64,000 nucleotides of DNA from assembly GCF_000226095.1 (NCBI RefSeq), contig NC_016477.1:1116001-1180000 (forward strand), written 5' to 3'. Of the stretch, positions 34,673 to 46,200 are shown piece by piece (position 1 is the stretch's first letter; every line of letters starts with the position of its first letter). Origin of the DNA: Thermothelomyces thermophilus ATCC 42464. Its lineage: Eukaryota; Ascomycota; Sordariomycetes; Sordariales; Chaetomiaceae. The position numbers and the translations under genes were made by a program. The notes below the pieces were generated by a model that saw only the letters and a list, made by a program, of their open reading frames with translations, searched no databases and was not told the origin of the DNA.

Positions 34673-37600
34673 AGGAAAAAGGGGGGAGAGGAAAGATGTT
34701 CCGTCCGTAGTGTAGGATGCAAACCGATGAGCGGCCAGTTTACTTGGCAATTCGTGAGCTGGCCAACGCCACGGACGCCAGCTCTCCCCCCCTTCCCCCC
34801 TCTGACCTCCCCCGCCGCGTGCGCCTTCAATCCATTCGAACCTTTGCCCGACCACAGCAGACGGGAGGCGTCGGGGGTTCGGACTTGGCCCTGCTTCCCA
34901 AGATCGACGTTTCTTCTCTCTGCTACTCTCGTATGTAACTTTTGACGCGGGCGCTTCCTGGTCGGGGCATTGTGTATGCGTTTTGCACGTACTGTACCCA
35001 CCCACACCTCCGAGTCCCTCACACAACCACGGCAAACCGGTGTGAAATTGGGGGAGGAGAAATAGCGGATACAGGAGGAAACAGGTGCGGCAACCCCCCC
35101 TTACCCCCTCCTCCCAAAGGGAGGCGGTTCTGGAGGCGGTTCTTGGTTGCGAAGCGAACCCCCGAGTTCTTTCTCGGTCGCAGCTCGGTAGTAGCCATGT
35201 GGCCTCGATGACAATTAGTACAATGCTTTTTCTTTTGTTTCGTTTCCCGGATGCTAGGCACCTCTTCCGTAGTACTCCCTTGTGCAACGAAACCACGCGC
35301 AAGATCGAGAAGCACGGGCAGGGGTCGAGCCGATGGTGGGGTCCGGGAGCGGGTGTGCGACGGAACCCAAAAACGGTCGGCTGCTGGGTGAGAGCAATCT
35401 GAGCAATAAGAATGCCGGGTGGCTTGCGATGGTGCGGCAGAAGAATATCCATCACCTACCACTAAATACCGCATGTAGTTAATGTATGTTGGACTGGGGT
35501 AGGAAGCTCTCGTATGACCAGAGGGGCTACGGAATACAGTTTCACTTTCCCGGCTCCGAGGAGCTAAATTATATATAGTAGGTATATATATAGGGGGCGC
35601 CTACCCAGGGGCACCATAACAACAGCAAGGACAACACATCACTCTTTTGCTTTAGACATATATGACCAAGATATAGTTCTTCCTTCGTTTGTAAGTTTGG
35701 CTACCAGTGTGAATCAACGGACACTGGCCCATTGGCGCGCCACCTCCTTACCACCAACAGCCACATAAATTGTGCGCTCGAAGCATCCGGCAACATCGGC
35801 CGTCGCTGCTGGAGGACGCATGGGCACCGACAAAAAAAGACACCCTTTGCAATTGCCTTTTTTTGGGCGGCTGAGCGAGTCGGGTCAGCCATACGAAGTA
35901 TATGCGACTTGGGTTGTTGTCCGCGTCAGATCAGAGCGGGGGAAACAAGCCAGTCGCGAAAGAACACCCATGCCCAGGTAGCGCCCCTGCTGACCGATGT
36001 AGTCAAACCGAGCGCACGTTGGCGGCAAGGCCTTCCCCTCTGCTGCCGTCGAGAAGCCGTCATGGTCGTATTCTCTCCCCTTGGACACTTGCAGCGCTTT
36101 GGCGGCCTCCGGCTCCGTCTGACACAGCCCGCCCCCTCTGCGCCAAACACTCGCGGGTTCCCACCGCCTCTACTTTGCGACATCAAAGAAGAAGAAGAAA
36201 AAAAAGGAAACGCGCCAACATCTGAGGAGAAAGCGGATCCGGGAAAAGCAAGCTAACGTTGTGCAACAGCGGGACAAGAAGGACCGGCGTGTCTTGGCGG
36301 TTGTGAGTGAAGACGAGTGGGTCGATCGGGAGTTGTGCTGTGGGGGGGGGGGGGTACACTAGAGCGGAGGGCAAGGATGGTGTTGATCATTGTGTCGTTA
36401 GTGTTGACGGTTTTAGTCCCCGAAACCTTATTTAGACAACAACCAAACACCATCCGAACATGTCCCTGTCCGACAATTGCTAGTCGAAATGGGCATATCC
36501 ACCGGGGTGCGGGCGAGGATGTTTCCGCCCATCCCCCTGTTGTTTTAGGCCCCCAACACTCTTGTCCCTCTGTTGCCTGGTATGCATGTAATCCGTCCTT
36601 TTTGGGCTGGTCATCCGTGCTTAGTGTAAACCAGATCAGGATGAAGTAAGAAAAGGGCCCCCATGTTCCCACAGACGGAAGCCGCCCGGCAGATCACTGT
36701 TGTGCCTCCCAACGAGGAGTTGAGCCGGGGTAACCTGGGCCTTTTTAGTCTACCGGCCTCTCGGGTCCGCCTGGCCTTCCTCCCCCGGTGTCTAGCATTG
36801 GTGGTGTCGCGCCTCTGTGGTCCTGATGGATGCAATTGGTGAAAAGCACAGTAAGCCGTACACTAGTGTGAGTGGTGCGTTTCGGCACCGATCCGTGTGG
36901 CAATAGCCGACCACAATGAGAGATCGTCGCTCGTACCGTCAACCAAGGACGGCGCCTAGCGCTAGCGTGATCCCACCGTCACGTCTCGAGTACTTGTGTT
37001 ATCCGTATCTCTGTACATACGTCTGTACTGTACTGTATGTATATGTGCGGAGCAGTTCCAAGAACCACGGAATTTGGCGATTGTGCCGCTGACCCGCATC
37101 TGGCGAATCTGCACGGTTCTTGTCCGGGCCGCACTGTTTTTAGCTACCTGGGGCGCTGTCGGCTTACGGTTCGCGTGCTAAACCCCTCGCTAACAGGGTA
37201 CTGCGTGAGCTAAGTCAGGGTGAGGCAAGCCAGCACGTCGACAGGAGAAACTGTTCCGGGCCCCAAGGAATGATTGTAGTGTACGGAATACCGAGGAAAG
37301 TGGCGACCTAGCCTGCGAGCTTGGCTGGTGCATGCAAGCCATACTGCCCCCCTTCGGAGAGAGGGGCTGGAAGTTGGCTTCGGCAGATCAGCAGATGGGC
37401 GGATAAGCGGTACGACGCCGCGTGGGCGCTCTGCAATCGGCGCTGGTTTTGGCCAGCGCGAATTTCGAAGCGTTAAAGATCAGAGAAGTGGCCCAGAAAA
37501 CAAATCGAGGGGTTGCAATTCCCAATGGTGTGGGAAAGCTGCTGACTTGTGTCCAGGGTCTTGGGCACGGGCATCTCCGGTTAGCTGTCCTCTCCGGGAA

Positions 37601-40401
37601 GGGCGCTGTTGGATCCTCTTTGAGTTGGTTGGTCTGCAGATGGTGGGCGCATACATAGTAGATTGATTGCCCGCTGCAGCTTACCACCCTTTCCGGGCTT
37701 CTTATCGTGGCCTAAGCCTTCGAGACAAGCAGGGCAGGAAGGAGAGCATTGGATGCGCTTGATTGGCGCGCCCGTGCCTGCCTGACAGCCTCCGCGTCCC
37801 ACCAATCCTCATTCGGCGCGGTGCCTGCCTTTGAAGCCGCACTGGCGTACGAAGTACGACGTAATTAGCGAAGACCGCTGTGCAAGAAGCGCCCGTGTCT
37901 TTCAAATGATGCTAATCGAACTCTAACATTAAACAACACCAACCCCCCATTCCATCAGACCTCAACTTGGTGCCTCAGTAGGTAGAACAGTGCTATTAGA
38001 TATCGCAATACATCTTATAGTGTGAGGTAGGTAGCTACAATAGTGTGCACGCCTCGCCTTCCGTTCCTACATACCTCGGTTCTAAGTCCGAAAGCTGCAC
38101 ACTTTCTCCGCAAATGTCGCGCACTGCCGTATTAACCCGTCCGTTAACCAGGGTGGGAGAGGAGGGGGGGGGGGGGCTGAGACTTTGCTGCATCCAACAA
38201 GGTGATCTGACTACAGGCGAGCTTCTCTCCTTGGAAACTCGAACCAAACCGACGCCAAGGGAGCACGCTCCGCCCTCCGCCGCGCGATGGAGGTGAGAGA
38301 AGCTGCAGCTTGGTGCCGGGCCTCGCAAATCTCGCGAGTAGGATCCCCCGGGCTTCTTCCCCGGGCTTCTTCCCCGGGAATTAACTGCCTCACACCAGCA
38401 ACGACGAGTCGCAGACCGGTGAGCGTGAGCCGTCCAGGGCCTAACGCCCCATGACGGCAGCCCTACACTAACTAATAATACGACTCGGAGTGCAAGGACG
38501 TCTGGCACAGCCATCGGCGCGAGTGGATCCCTTTCGCTTATCAATCCTCGGGTCAGTCACTCCATGATGACTGTATTCGGAGTGCACGGCAAGCCCTGCC
38601 GCATTCAGCGTTGTCCATCTTCGTGAGAATGAGATCCACAGCAAGGTCGAATCGGGAGTTAATGTCATCTCCACCCACTTGGACGCAGTACATACAAGGA
38701 CATTCATGCTTGTACATATGTATGTAATCCGTACATACAGTCCGTACATACATACATTACCCCAGAATCCGATGTCCAACGGGAGAAAGTGGATCGCTTT
38801 CAGGTGCCCACCAATTATTGGCTTCAACCCCTGGCCTGTTCTTTCTTTCGTTGTGTAACTCTTTCCCACACTCAACTCTCAGCATCCAGCGAGACTGCTA
38901 TCATCAGAATCCGTACACTAGTTCAGGCCAAGTTGTGATCGCTTTTTAAGGGGCGCACATCCGCAAAGCACATACGTGGGATACACAGTAGATGGTTCAT
39001 AAATTGAGCCCCTTTTGAAAGAAAGAGTTGCGCAGATTGCAATATACATTGTAATGATGGGATACGGGAGGGAGGGAAAGAGAAAGAGAAGAAGATGGGG
39101 AACGGGTTGTTCATCGAACCCTGGCTTCCCCTCGGCCCTCCTTTTTTTTCCTTTCCTCTCTACCTCCACAATTCCATCCATTGCATTCCCCGCGCAAGCT
39201 AGACCTACACTATTCCCGCTGCTGTCCCAAGTCTCAGTCTCTTCTGAGATGAGAGAGAATTAAAAAAATGGGAAAAAGAACAAACTGAACCCCGGTTGAT
39301 GATGTCGGGTTCTGCTTGGCGCTGCGGGGAGAAAACCTCGCCGCAAGTTCGGGACCGAAGGAAGGCCAGGGCGCCAACCCCAGCCGGGAGACTAAGCATA
39401 ACAAGATGCATCGACCGCTACATGGGAAGAAAGAAATCAGACGCTGTCTCCTAGCGTCGAGCAGCCAGTTGAAAAAGAAAAAAAAAGTAGTAAATCACGA
39501 GGCACAAGAGAAAGTCAGAGATTAATGCACCGGGTATCCTGAAAATGCCATGCTTCGTCGCGCATAACCCTCTCTGTTTCCCGCGGAATTCCTCTGAGGC
39601 AGCATCATGTTCTAAGAGTCCTAGGGAAAAGAGAAATCAGTCATCAAGCTTCTCGGTGCCGATCCCTAGTCCCCCGGCTTCCTCGGGTGGTCGAGTCCCG
39701 CCCGTGCCGTCAGCGCGCGATACAGGGGTGTAAGCGCGAAGGAATCAAGAACAGAAAAAGGATGACCAAAAAAAGAAAGAAACAAAAAAAAGAAAACGAA
39801 AACCTAGGCGAAGAGACAACGAAAATACAGCGCCTTGTCGGTTCCCACCGTAGGTCATGAAATCTCCGGAGCCCCATTCACCCACGTATTACCATACCAT
39901 CCATAGCCCTCAGGTTCCGTGTCGTATTTCCCGTCCCGCAGAATCCCCTTGCGCCAAGCCAATCTCATCATGCCCGAATACCCTTCTTCCCCGTCTAGGG
40001 GCGCAAAATACATGTCAAGAAGGGAAAAAAGACAAAATATGGGAAGCGAAAAGCAGAGCAGCATGCGATAAACAGGGAAAGAAGGGGCGATAGGAAAACA
40101 AAGAGGAAGAAAAGGAAGAAAATCGGGGAGGAAGAAGAGAGAGAGAGACACTCTTCAGAGCAGTCCCGCTTGGTGACCAGACACGTGAAGCGAATTTTTC
40201 TTGTGGACATTTAGTCGTTGGCTTTTTTAGATCCCATCATGGCTCTTTTCCTCCCACCCCCATTTCCAAATAGATCTTTGGCCCGTGGAATGCATCGCAG
40301 ATGTGACATGATGATAGCATAGGCCACGTAACTGTGGCAATGCACGGAGTGATGGGATAAATAACAAAAAGACAAGAGGAAAAAGGAGAAAGCGTGGCCA
40401 T

Positions 40402-40457
40402 CTCGTTCGTTCGCTCGTTCGTTCGCTCGTTCGTTCGACCGCTCGTTCGTCTCTTCG
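40402..40457 (+). repeat. CGTT/CGCT tetranucleotide repeat
   Basis: CGTTCGTTCGCT units lie just beyond the stop codon of the VIB-1-like gene, inside its likely 3' untranslated region. Confidence 0.85.
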
Positions 40458-40482
40458 TTGCCTTGCCGGTCGAGCGTCCTGT

Positions 40483-43286
40483 TCAGGTCATGTTCATGGT
40501 AGTGGAAGGTGGGGGGATCAATTTCGGATACTGGCCGCTCGACGTCGCCTTTCCTTCGAACCGCCCGCACCGTTGGTAATACGGAACGCTGTGGTAGAGC
40601 AGGCTGGGGAGCCCGTTCTCCATCTCCGGCTTGACCTTGGTTGGGTCGAACATGGCGCTCATCGAGGGTGCCGCACCGCTCCCCGAAACCTCCTGGCGTG
40701 CGTGTGAGAACAGTTCAACCTGCTGATGGTGGTGGTGGTGATGATGATGGTGATGCTGTTGCTGCTGCTCCTGCTGCTCCTGTGGTTGTTGCTGCTGCTG
40801 CTCTTGTTGTTGTTGTTGTCTCGGGTCATGATGTTCGCTCTCGTAAATGGTTGCTGGGTAGTACTGATATCCTTTGGTACTGGTCATGGCTTTGACATCC
40901 TCGGTTGAAATAAGCGGCTCCATGTTGAGCTCGTGGTGTGGCCGGGCCCCGCCGTAGCCGCCGGACCGGGTGTCGTACTGCTGCGCGTAGCCTCCTCCTC
41001 CCATCATGGGCTGGTTTGCCGGATACTCCCCGGGCCCAAGGAGGCCCGTTGTGTATCCACCGCCACCCATACTACCGCTAGAGCCGCCGGGTCCGCTGCT
41101 TGCGCTCCCTCGCCTCTCTGACTGGTAATGGCCTGGAGACCGGCCACGGACAATCATCTTGGCCGACTTCCGGTACGCGACCTTAACCCACGAATCCCCG
41201 CCGCCTTGCTGACCGACGTCGGCCCACAGCTCGACCAGGAGGTGGTAGTACTGCTGAGCCGCCCTTCGCTTCCCGTTGTTGGCCGTCGCCTGCTTGAACT
41301 GAATGCGCTCAAAGGTGTGCTCGGTGGGCGCCGAGCTCTGTTGGGGCTGACCGAAGCCCTGCTCATATCTCGGCGATCCGAGGCTGGCCTCTGGGGCCCC
41401 ATAGAGGCTTGTCAAGGGGTGCTGGCTTGCCTGCGGCGGCTTTGGTGACAGTCGCACCTTGTCGGGCTTTGCAATCGGGCCCTTGTCTCGTTTCGGGGTG
41501 TGCTGAACCAGCTCGATGGTGTGGCTTTCGTTGTCGGAGACGACCGCTGAGATGCACATGGCGAACCCGTACACGCTGTAGGCCTGCGTGGATCCCGTCG
41601 GCAGGAAGTGGATGGGCGAGTTGGGCAGCAGGGGTGTCAGGGAGAAGGAGCATATGCACGCGAAGTAATTGCGGCGATAACACGTCCACTCGTTCTCGGC
41701 CACGAAGAAGCCCTTGTCAATGACGCCGCTGATGTCAACTTGGATCGGAGTGGCCGATGTGTCGCCATATGAAAGATGGCCGAGCGATGTCATGGGGCCC
41801 AGGGGAGGGATGCTGGGCTGGGTCCTGGATCCGGGATAGCCCGTGTCCATCTTGAGAGACCCGTATGAGGTCGATGTGCTGGTTGGAGAAAGGAGGTTAC
41901 TGCGTCGTATGCTGGAAAAGGGCGGCGACCGTTGGATGTGATGTTCCGATCTCCTGAATGCGGGTGTCGCCGATGCGTAGGCCTCTCGCGCGCTCAAGTG
42001 TGTTCCTGGATGCGGCAATGTCGTGGAACGATGGGCATGCGCCATGCCCTGGCCGGCCGTGCTACTGCTACCGCTGTAAGCGACTGGGGAGAATGAGTGC
42101 GCCATGGGACAGAACGGTCATAACGACAGAAGTTAACGTGTCACATACTTAGAGCCCAGTCGAGGCCTGACCTCCAGGCCCGGGAAGATGGGAGGAGCGG
42201 GGGTATAAAAGTGGCCACCGTCGGGGGAGTACGGCGTGACGGGCGGCTGAGGGACCGAAGGTATCAGACTCAAATATGAGGAAGGCTGGGTGGACGTTTC
42301 TATGGCCGACAGCGAACTAGTGGAGCCTTGGGTGAAGCTAGAGGTACTTCTGGGTCAGCAACCGACCACGCTTCAGCGCATGCGCAGACCGGGGAGCGGG
42401 TAGGGTGAAAGTGGAGGGGGGGTGTGTTGCATGGGGGGAAAGGGGGGGGCGAGCAGAGAGGAAGGTGGGGTGTGTGTGTGATCTTTTTTTTCCCTATTCT
42501 TCACACGCCCCAGGCCACTACGGACGCCGTGTTCCCAGTCTAGCCTTGTGCAACTCCGAGTGTTGGCGGTGGGACGGAGCCCGTCGTACCAGTGCGGTGC
42601 ACAAGTGTTTTGCAGGGGTGCCGCAGCAGTCTTAGCAGCATTCGGAAGAACGAGCATGGCGCATGCGGCAACGGTGCGGGAGCAAGGCTTGCGGCGATCG
42701 ATCCAGGTAGCACGTACTGTACCATGCCCCGGAGCGAATACCCTTGTCCTTTTACTCGCGCTGCGATCAAGAAAAGCGGAAGGCCAACGGCAGTATTGCA
42801 CTTACGCACCACCGAAGAGGAGACAGTAACACCTCGTCAGATGCAATAGGAGTGGTCTGCTGAGAACAAATTGCAAAAGAACAGAGAGGCCGGCAAAGAG
42901 TGGTCAGGTTGGGTGTCAAGGGTTTCTGATGGCACTTGCACTAAGATCTCGAATCTTGGCGAATGAGGGTGTAACCAACAAAAGGAGGAGAGAGCGGGAA
43001 ATCCCTCGAGAACACTTAATGGAGGGGGAAAGTAGGGGTATAGGTACGGACGGAGGACCGGTAACTTTGAGCCACCGAGCTCCTTCTCTTGGTGAGGCGG
43101 GCTGAAAGACGCAGATCGCGGAAAGAAAAGGTACTGACAATAATACCAAATAAATAAATGAAAAAAAAAAAAAGAAAAGAAAAGACGTAAAGGAGAAGGC
43201 AGCCTCACGCACCACATGTCAGACGAAGCGTGTATATCGAGATAGTCCAGCCCGGAGCCAGAGGGCGGCGAGGGCTCGACGTAATC
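40483..43286 (-). CDS. vib-1: NDT80/PhoG-like transcription factor, VIB-1/XprG type (5' end uncertain)
   Basis: The main exon is complement(40483..42073). An upstream exon, complement(42149..42337), is joined by an intron with a GTATGT donor and TTACAG acceptor. A further exon, complement(43213..43286), codes DYVEPSPPSGSGLDYLDIH, but its link to the others and the start codon are not settled. This makes about 617 residues, near the size of XprG and VIB-1. The NDT80 DNA-binding fold begins at TPIQVDISGVIDKGFFV and includes EWTCYRRNYFACICSF, YSVYGFAMCISAVVSD, IELVQHTPKRDKGP and YYHLLVELWADVG. The C-terminus is Gly-rich, then Gln-rich with ten His. In Neurospora, VIB-1 drives heterokaryon-incompatibility genes, extracellular proteases and plant-wall hydrolases, acting in the nucleus. 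XprG is the Aspergillus counterpart. FSD-1-type paralogs are a less likely match. Confidence 0.85.
40721..40820. repeat. CAG/CAC trinucleotide tract coding poly-Gln and poly-His
   Basis: On the coding (minus) strand this run gives Gln-rich sequence, then ten His, near the C-terminus of the VIB-1-like factor. The length may vary between strains. Confidence 0.9.
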
Positions 43287-46200
43287 CTGTGGAAACGCAC
43301 CTGTTAGATCAGTCTTGCCATATCTCCCCAGCTCGTCCGTCCCGTCTTGTGTGTCGTGCTCAGCAACAGGAATGTGGAAGACTCGGATGCGTCGAGACAA
43401 GGCAGAGAATTAGTTATATCACAAGGGGGCCAATGGTGCTGCTGGAATGCCCTTTTCAACCGGCATGGAACTGAACCAGGCGCATATCCGATTGCGCTCT
43501 GAAGGAGACCGGCAAGCGCAGGCGGTGGTGAAATGAAACCTGTGGCTTAATTAGCAACAGGCTGCAGACCAGCGGCCGGTTTTCCGTGGCAGAGGGGCCG
43601 AATAGGAGCTGAGATGCGGGAGGAATATAGTGCGAAAAAAAGAACAGAGGTGGGGGGCCGAGGCGAAAGGGGAAAAGCAAAAAAAATAAAAGAAAAATAA
43701 GAAAAGGGGAATAAGGACATCTGGAAATAAGTTGAGCTAGGAAGCAAAATCTGACATAAGTTCCCGAGAAATCGTCTCGTGTCTGATGATGCCCTTCACC
43801 CCTGGCGGCCCGGGAGACCTCTGAAGACCGGCTTCTGAGCTCCAAGGGCTCGACCAGCCGTTGTACCATCGAGGCCATCAGCCCGTGGATGTACGTACTG
43901 CGTGTATGTCGTGATGTAGGTGTGTGTATGTATGTACAGACAAAGCATGGACATCGGGTACAACAAGGTACCGATGCACCTGCAGGGGTACATAGATACC
44001 ACCTTGGGTTGCCCCGCGAGTCCGCGGCCAGAAGCAAGCAGTTCTAGCGACGGCGGCGGGGTTCTGCAGACGCGCTTCACACTCGGGATGCAACCATGGC
44101 GGACGTACGTGTTTTCCAACGTGAAAGTTGTTGCTTCAACGGTACGCCAGCCGAGGCCCCTTTAACTGGCATTGCCGAGCCAAGACAATGGCAAAGCAGC
44201 GTGGGAGTGAGGGCCTTCAGGTTCTCTCTGCGTGCGCTCGACGGGGGGTGAAGCGACCGGCAGAGAAGGAAAACCCCTCGTCGGTCAGACTATGCCCAAC
44301 AGCTGCATGCAGAAGAGGGCAAGGCCCTGGCCCTTGAACTCTCAAATTGGGATGGGCAGATGCCAGTCGACTGGAATAAGATTGAGAAACGGCCGCCAAA
44401 CGGTCAGACTCTGGGTGCTAAATTTATATCTCGAGTGTTTGAGGGCCAGAAAAAGGGTATGAAAGTAATTCTTTTAAAAAAAAGGGAAAAAGAAAAAGGA
44501 AATTGTTTGAGGGGTTGGCCATTGTGGCTCTCGAGGCTTTCACTTACCTTGCACAAGAGCTGGCAACAAAACATGCAAGGGTGTTCCTTCGTTTGTCCAC
44601 CCTGGTTGCTACGAATGAGTGCTGGGGTAAAACGGCAGCTCGACGTCTCCTTGTTGCGAACGAATTGGCGTCTTCCGGAGCAAACGGGGGAGGCCTTCGG
44701 TCGTCTTCACCAATCTTGATGGCGATAACACAAAAGCAAGGGGTAACATCAGGGAAGTAGTACCTTGGGCAGTTGATTCATACGCCAGTTCCTCTGCTCC
44801 TGTTGGGAGCCAGAGCGTTTGCGGTGCCTCTAAAGAAAATTCGAGACAGTGGTTAGCTCCAGTATCCCTGAAAGTCAGTCATGGTGTCTTGTAAACAGTC
44901 TGCCCCTTCTGCACCTTCTGCACCCGCCGGTATCGAGAGACCTTGCGTTGCAGGTGCGGGAAGAGTAGAGCTAAACGGCAAGGGGCATCACGCGACGCCG
45001 GAATGGGACGCGTGAACGCGGGGCCAATACAGATAGAGCCCAGAAAATCGCGTTGCCTTTGCTTCCCAAATCTCCCGAGGGTGCATACCCGGGGCGAGGC
45101 GTCTCAGCAGGGGGATTGGCGGACTGACCTCCGAAGGTACCCCGGTCATGCCAAGGGCACAATTCGCAATACCCTGAGCGTCGACGGGCCAGAGTCTTTG
45201 TTCGACTGTAAAATCCGAGATCTCTTGTCAGCAAAGCTGGCTGAATACCGGCCCACGCAGCCCCTCGTACATGCAATAAAGGCGGAAGGACTATTGGCCA
45301 GACTCGGGCAGTGATAAACTCTTCCAGCTGGATCGAAAATGTCGTGCACTATCGACGTCCTTGGTATTATTGACTGAACCACCAATGGGTAGCGGAGGCG
45401 AGCTATTAGCAGTTCCTGCGTGAACGAGTGCTCAAGCTTTGCGCCTCTTTTTCCTTCTCCTTTTTTTTTTTCCCTCTCCGTGCGTCACACTCGTCGCCAT
45501 CCGCGCCTTTTCGACTTACAGTTGACTGCTTGTTGCGTGATGACGCGGGCGAACATAAAATTCGGTTAGAAAGCTGTCCAGCTGTGTATGCACACCTCCA
45601 CACTGTGGGATCGGGGCCCGTTGTCATTTGCAATAGGCGTCGGCTCTGTCGCAGGAGGCCGGCATCTCGAAGCTTGGATATGCGTTTCTCTTAATACAAG
45701 GCGCGCGCCACGGGACGCATAACTCCGGGAGTATATCCACCCGGAAAAGGCCGCAAGGTATACGCAAAGGAACAACGAGTTGGAGCTTCCGCTTACCTCG
45801 AGATGGCCCAATTGGTACGTGGACAACAAGCCCGAGCTGTCAAAGCTATCGGCAGGTCCAATAGGGGAAGCCACGGGGATGGATGGGATCTCAACCGTGA
45901 TCTCGTGGTCAGGAGATTTTGTCGTTGCTTCTCCCGTTTGTTGTTTCAAGTGCCAATGCTTGTAATGGCAGCAACGACTAGCCCGCGCTTGTCGATGCAA
46001 GTGTCCTGTGTTGATTCCGGGCACAGGATTCACGATAGGTTTGCTCTCGATAACGGCGTCGTTGTCGTTGTAGTTTCTGATCGGGAGCTTATAGCAAGAT
46101 CGCGCAGGGCTGACTGGAGATGTTGCTCGCAGAGAGGCTGGCAGGCGTAGGGTGTAGTACAGAGAGATTGAGACGTGGCCCCAGTCTAGGCCGCCTGCAA

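Larger units (their letters stand above)
31435..40482. other. Gene-free 9 kb region
   Basis: No gene could be supported. The longest frames, such as 32020-32670 and 34529-35455, end in low-complexity runs and show no domains. The region holds ATGT and ATAG microsatellites (33360-33420, 33610-33652), the poly-T/poly-G junction at 34073-34109, poly-G runs at 34655, 36342 and 38163, a TA-rich string at 35566-35594, a tandem CCCCGGGCTTCTT unit at about 38348-38378, and several GTAC-rich strings. The 3' end of the VIB-1-like gene lies at its right border. Confidence 0.5.

Noticed and set aside
34529-35455. A 308-codon minus-strand frame
   Set aside because: Its sequence ends in poly-Pro and Phe runs from the poly-G tract, and no domain or family pattern is visible.
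42204-42210. TATAAAA as a promoter element
   Set aside because: It lies inside a coding exon of the VIB-1-like gene (reads through the HFYTPAP segment on the minus strand).
45780-46150. Plus-strand frames starting near 45780 and 45803 with a splice-like site
   Set aside because: No partner exon or domain; the frames are short and overlap in different phases.
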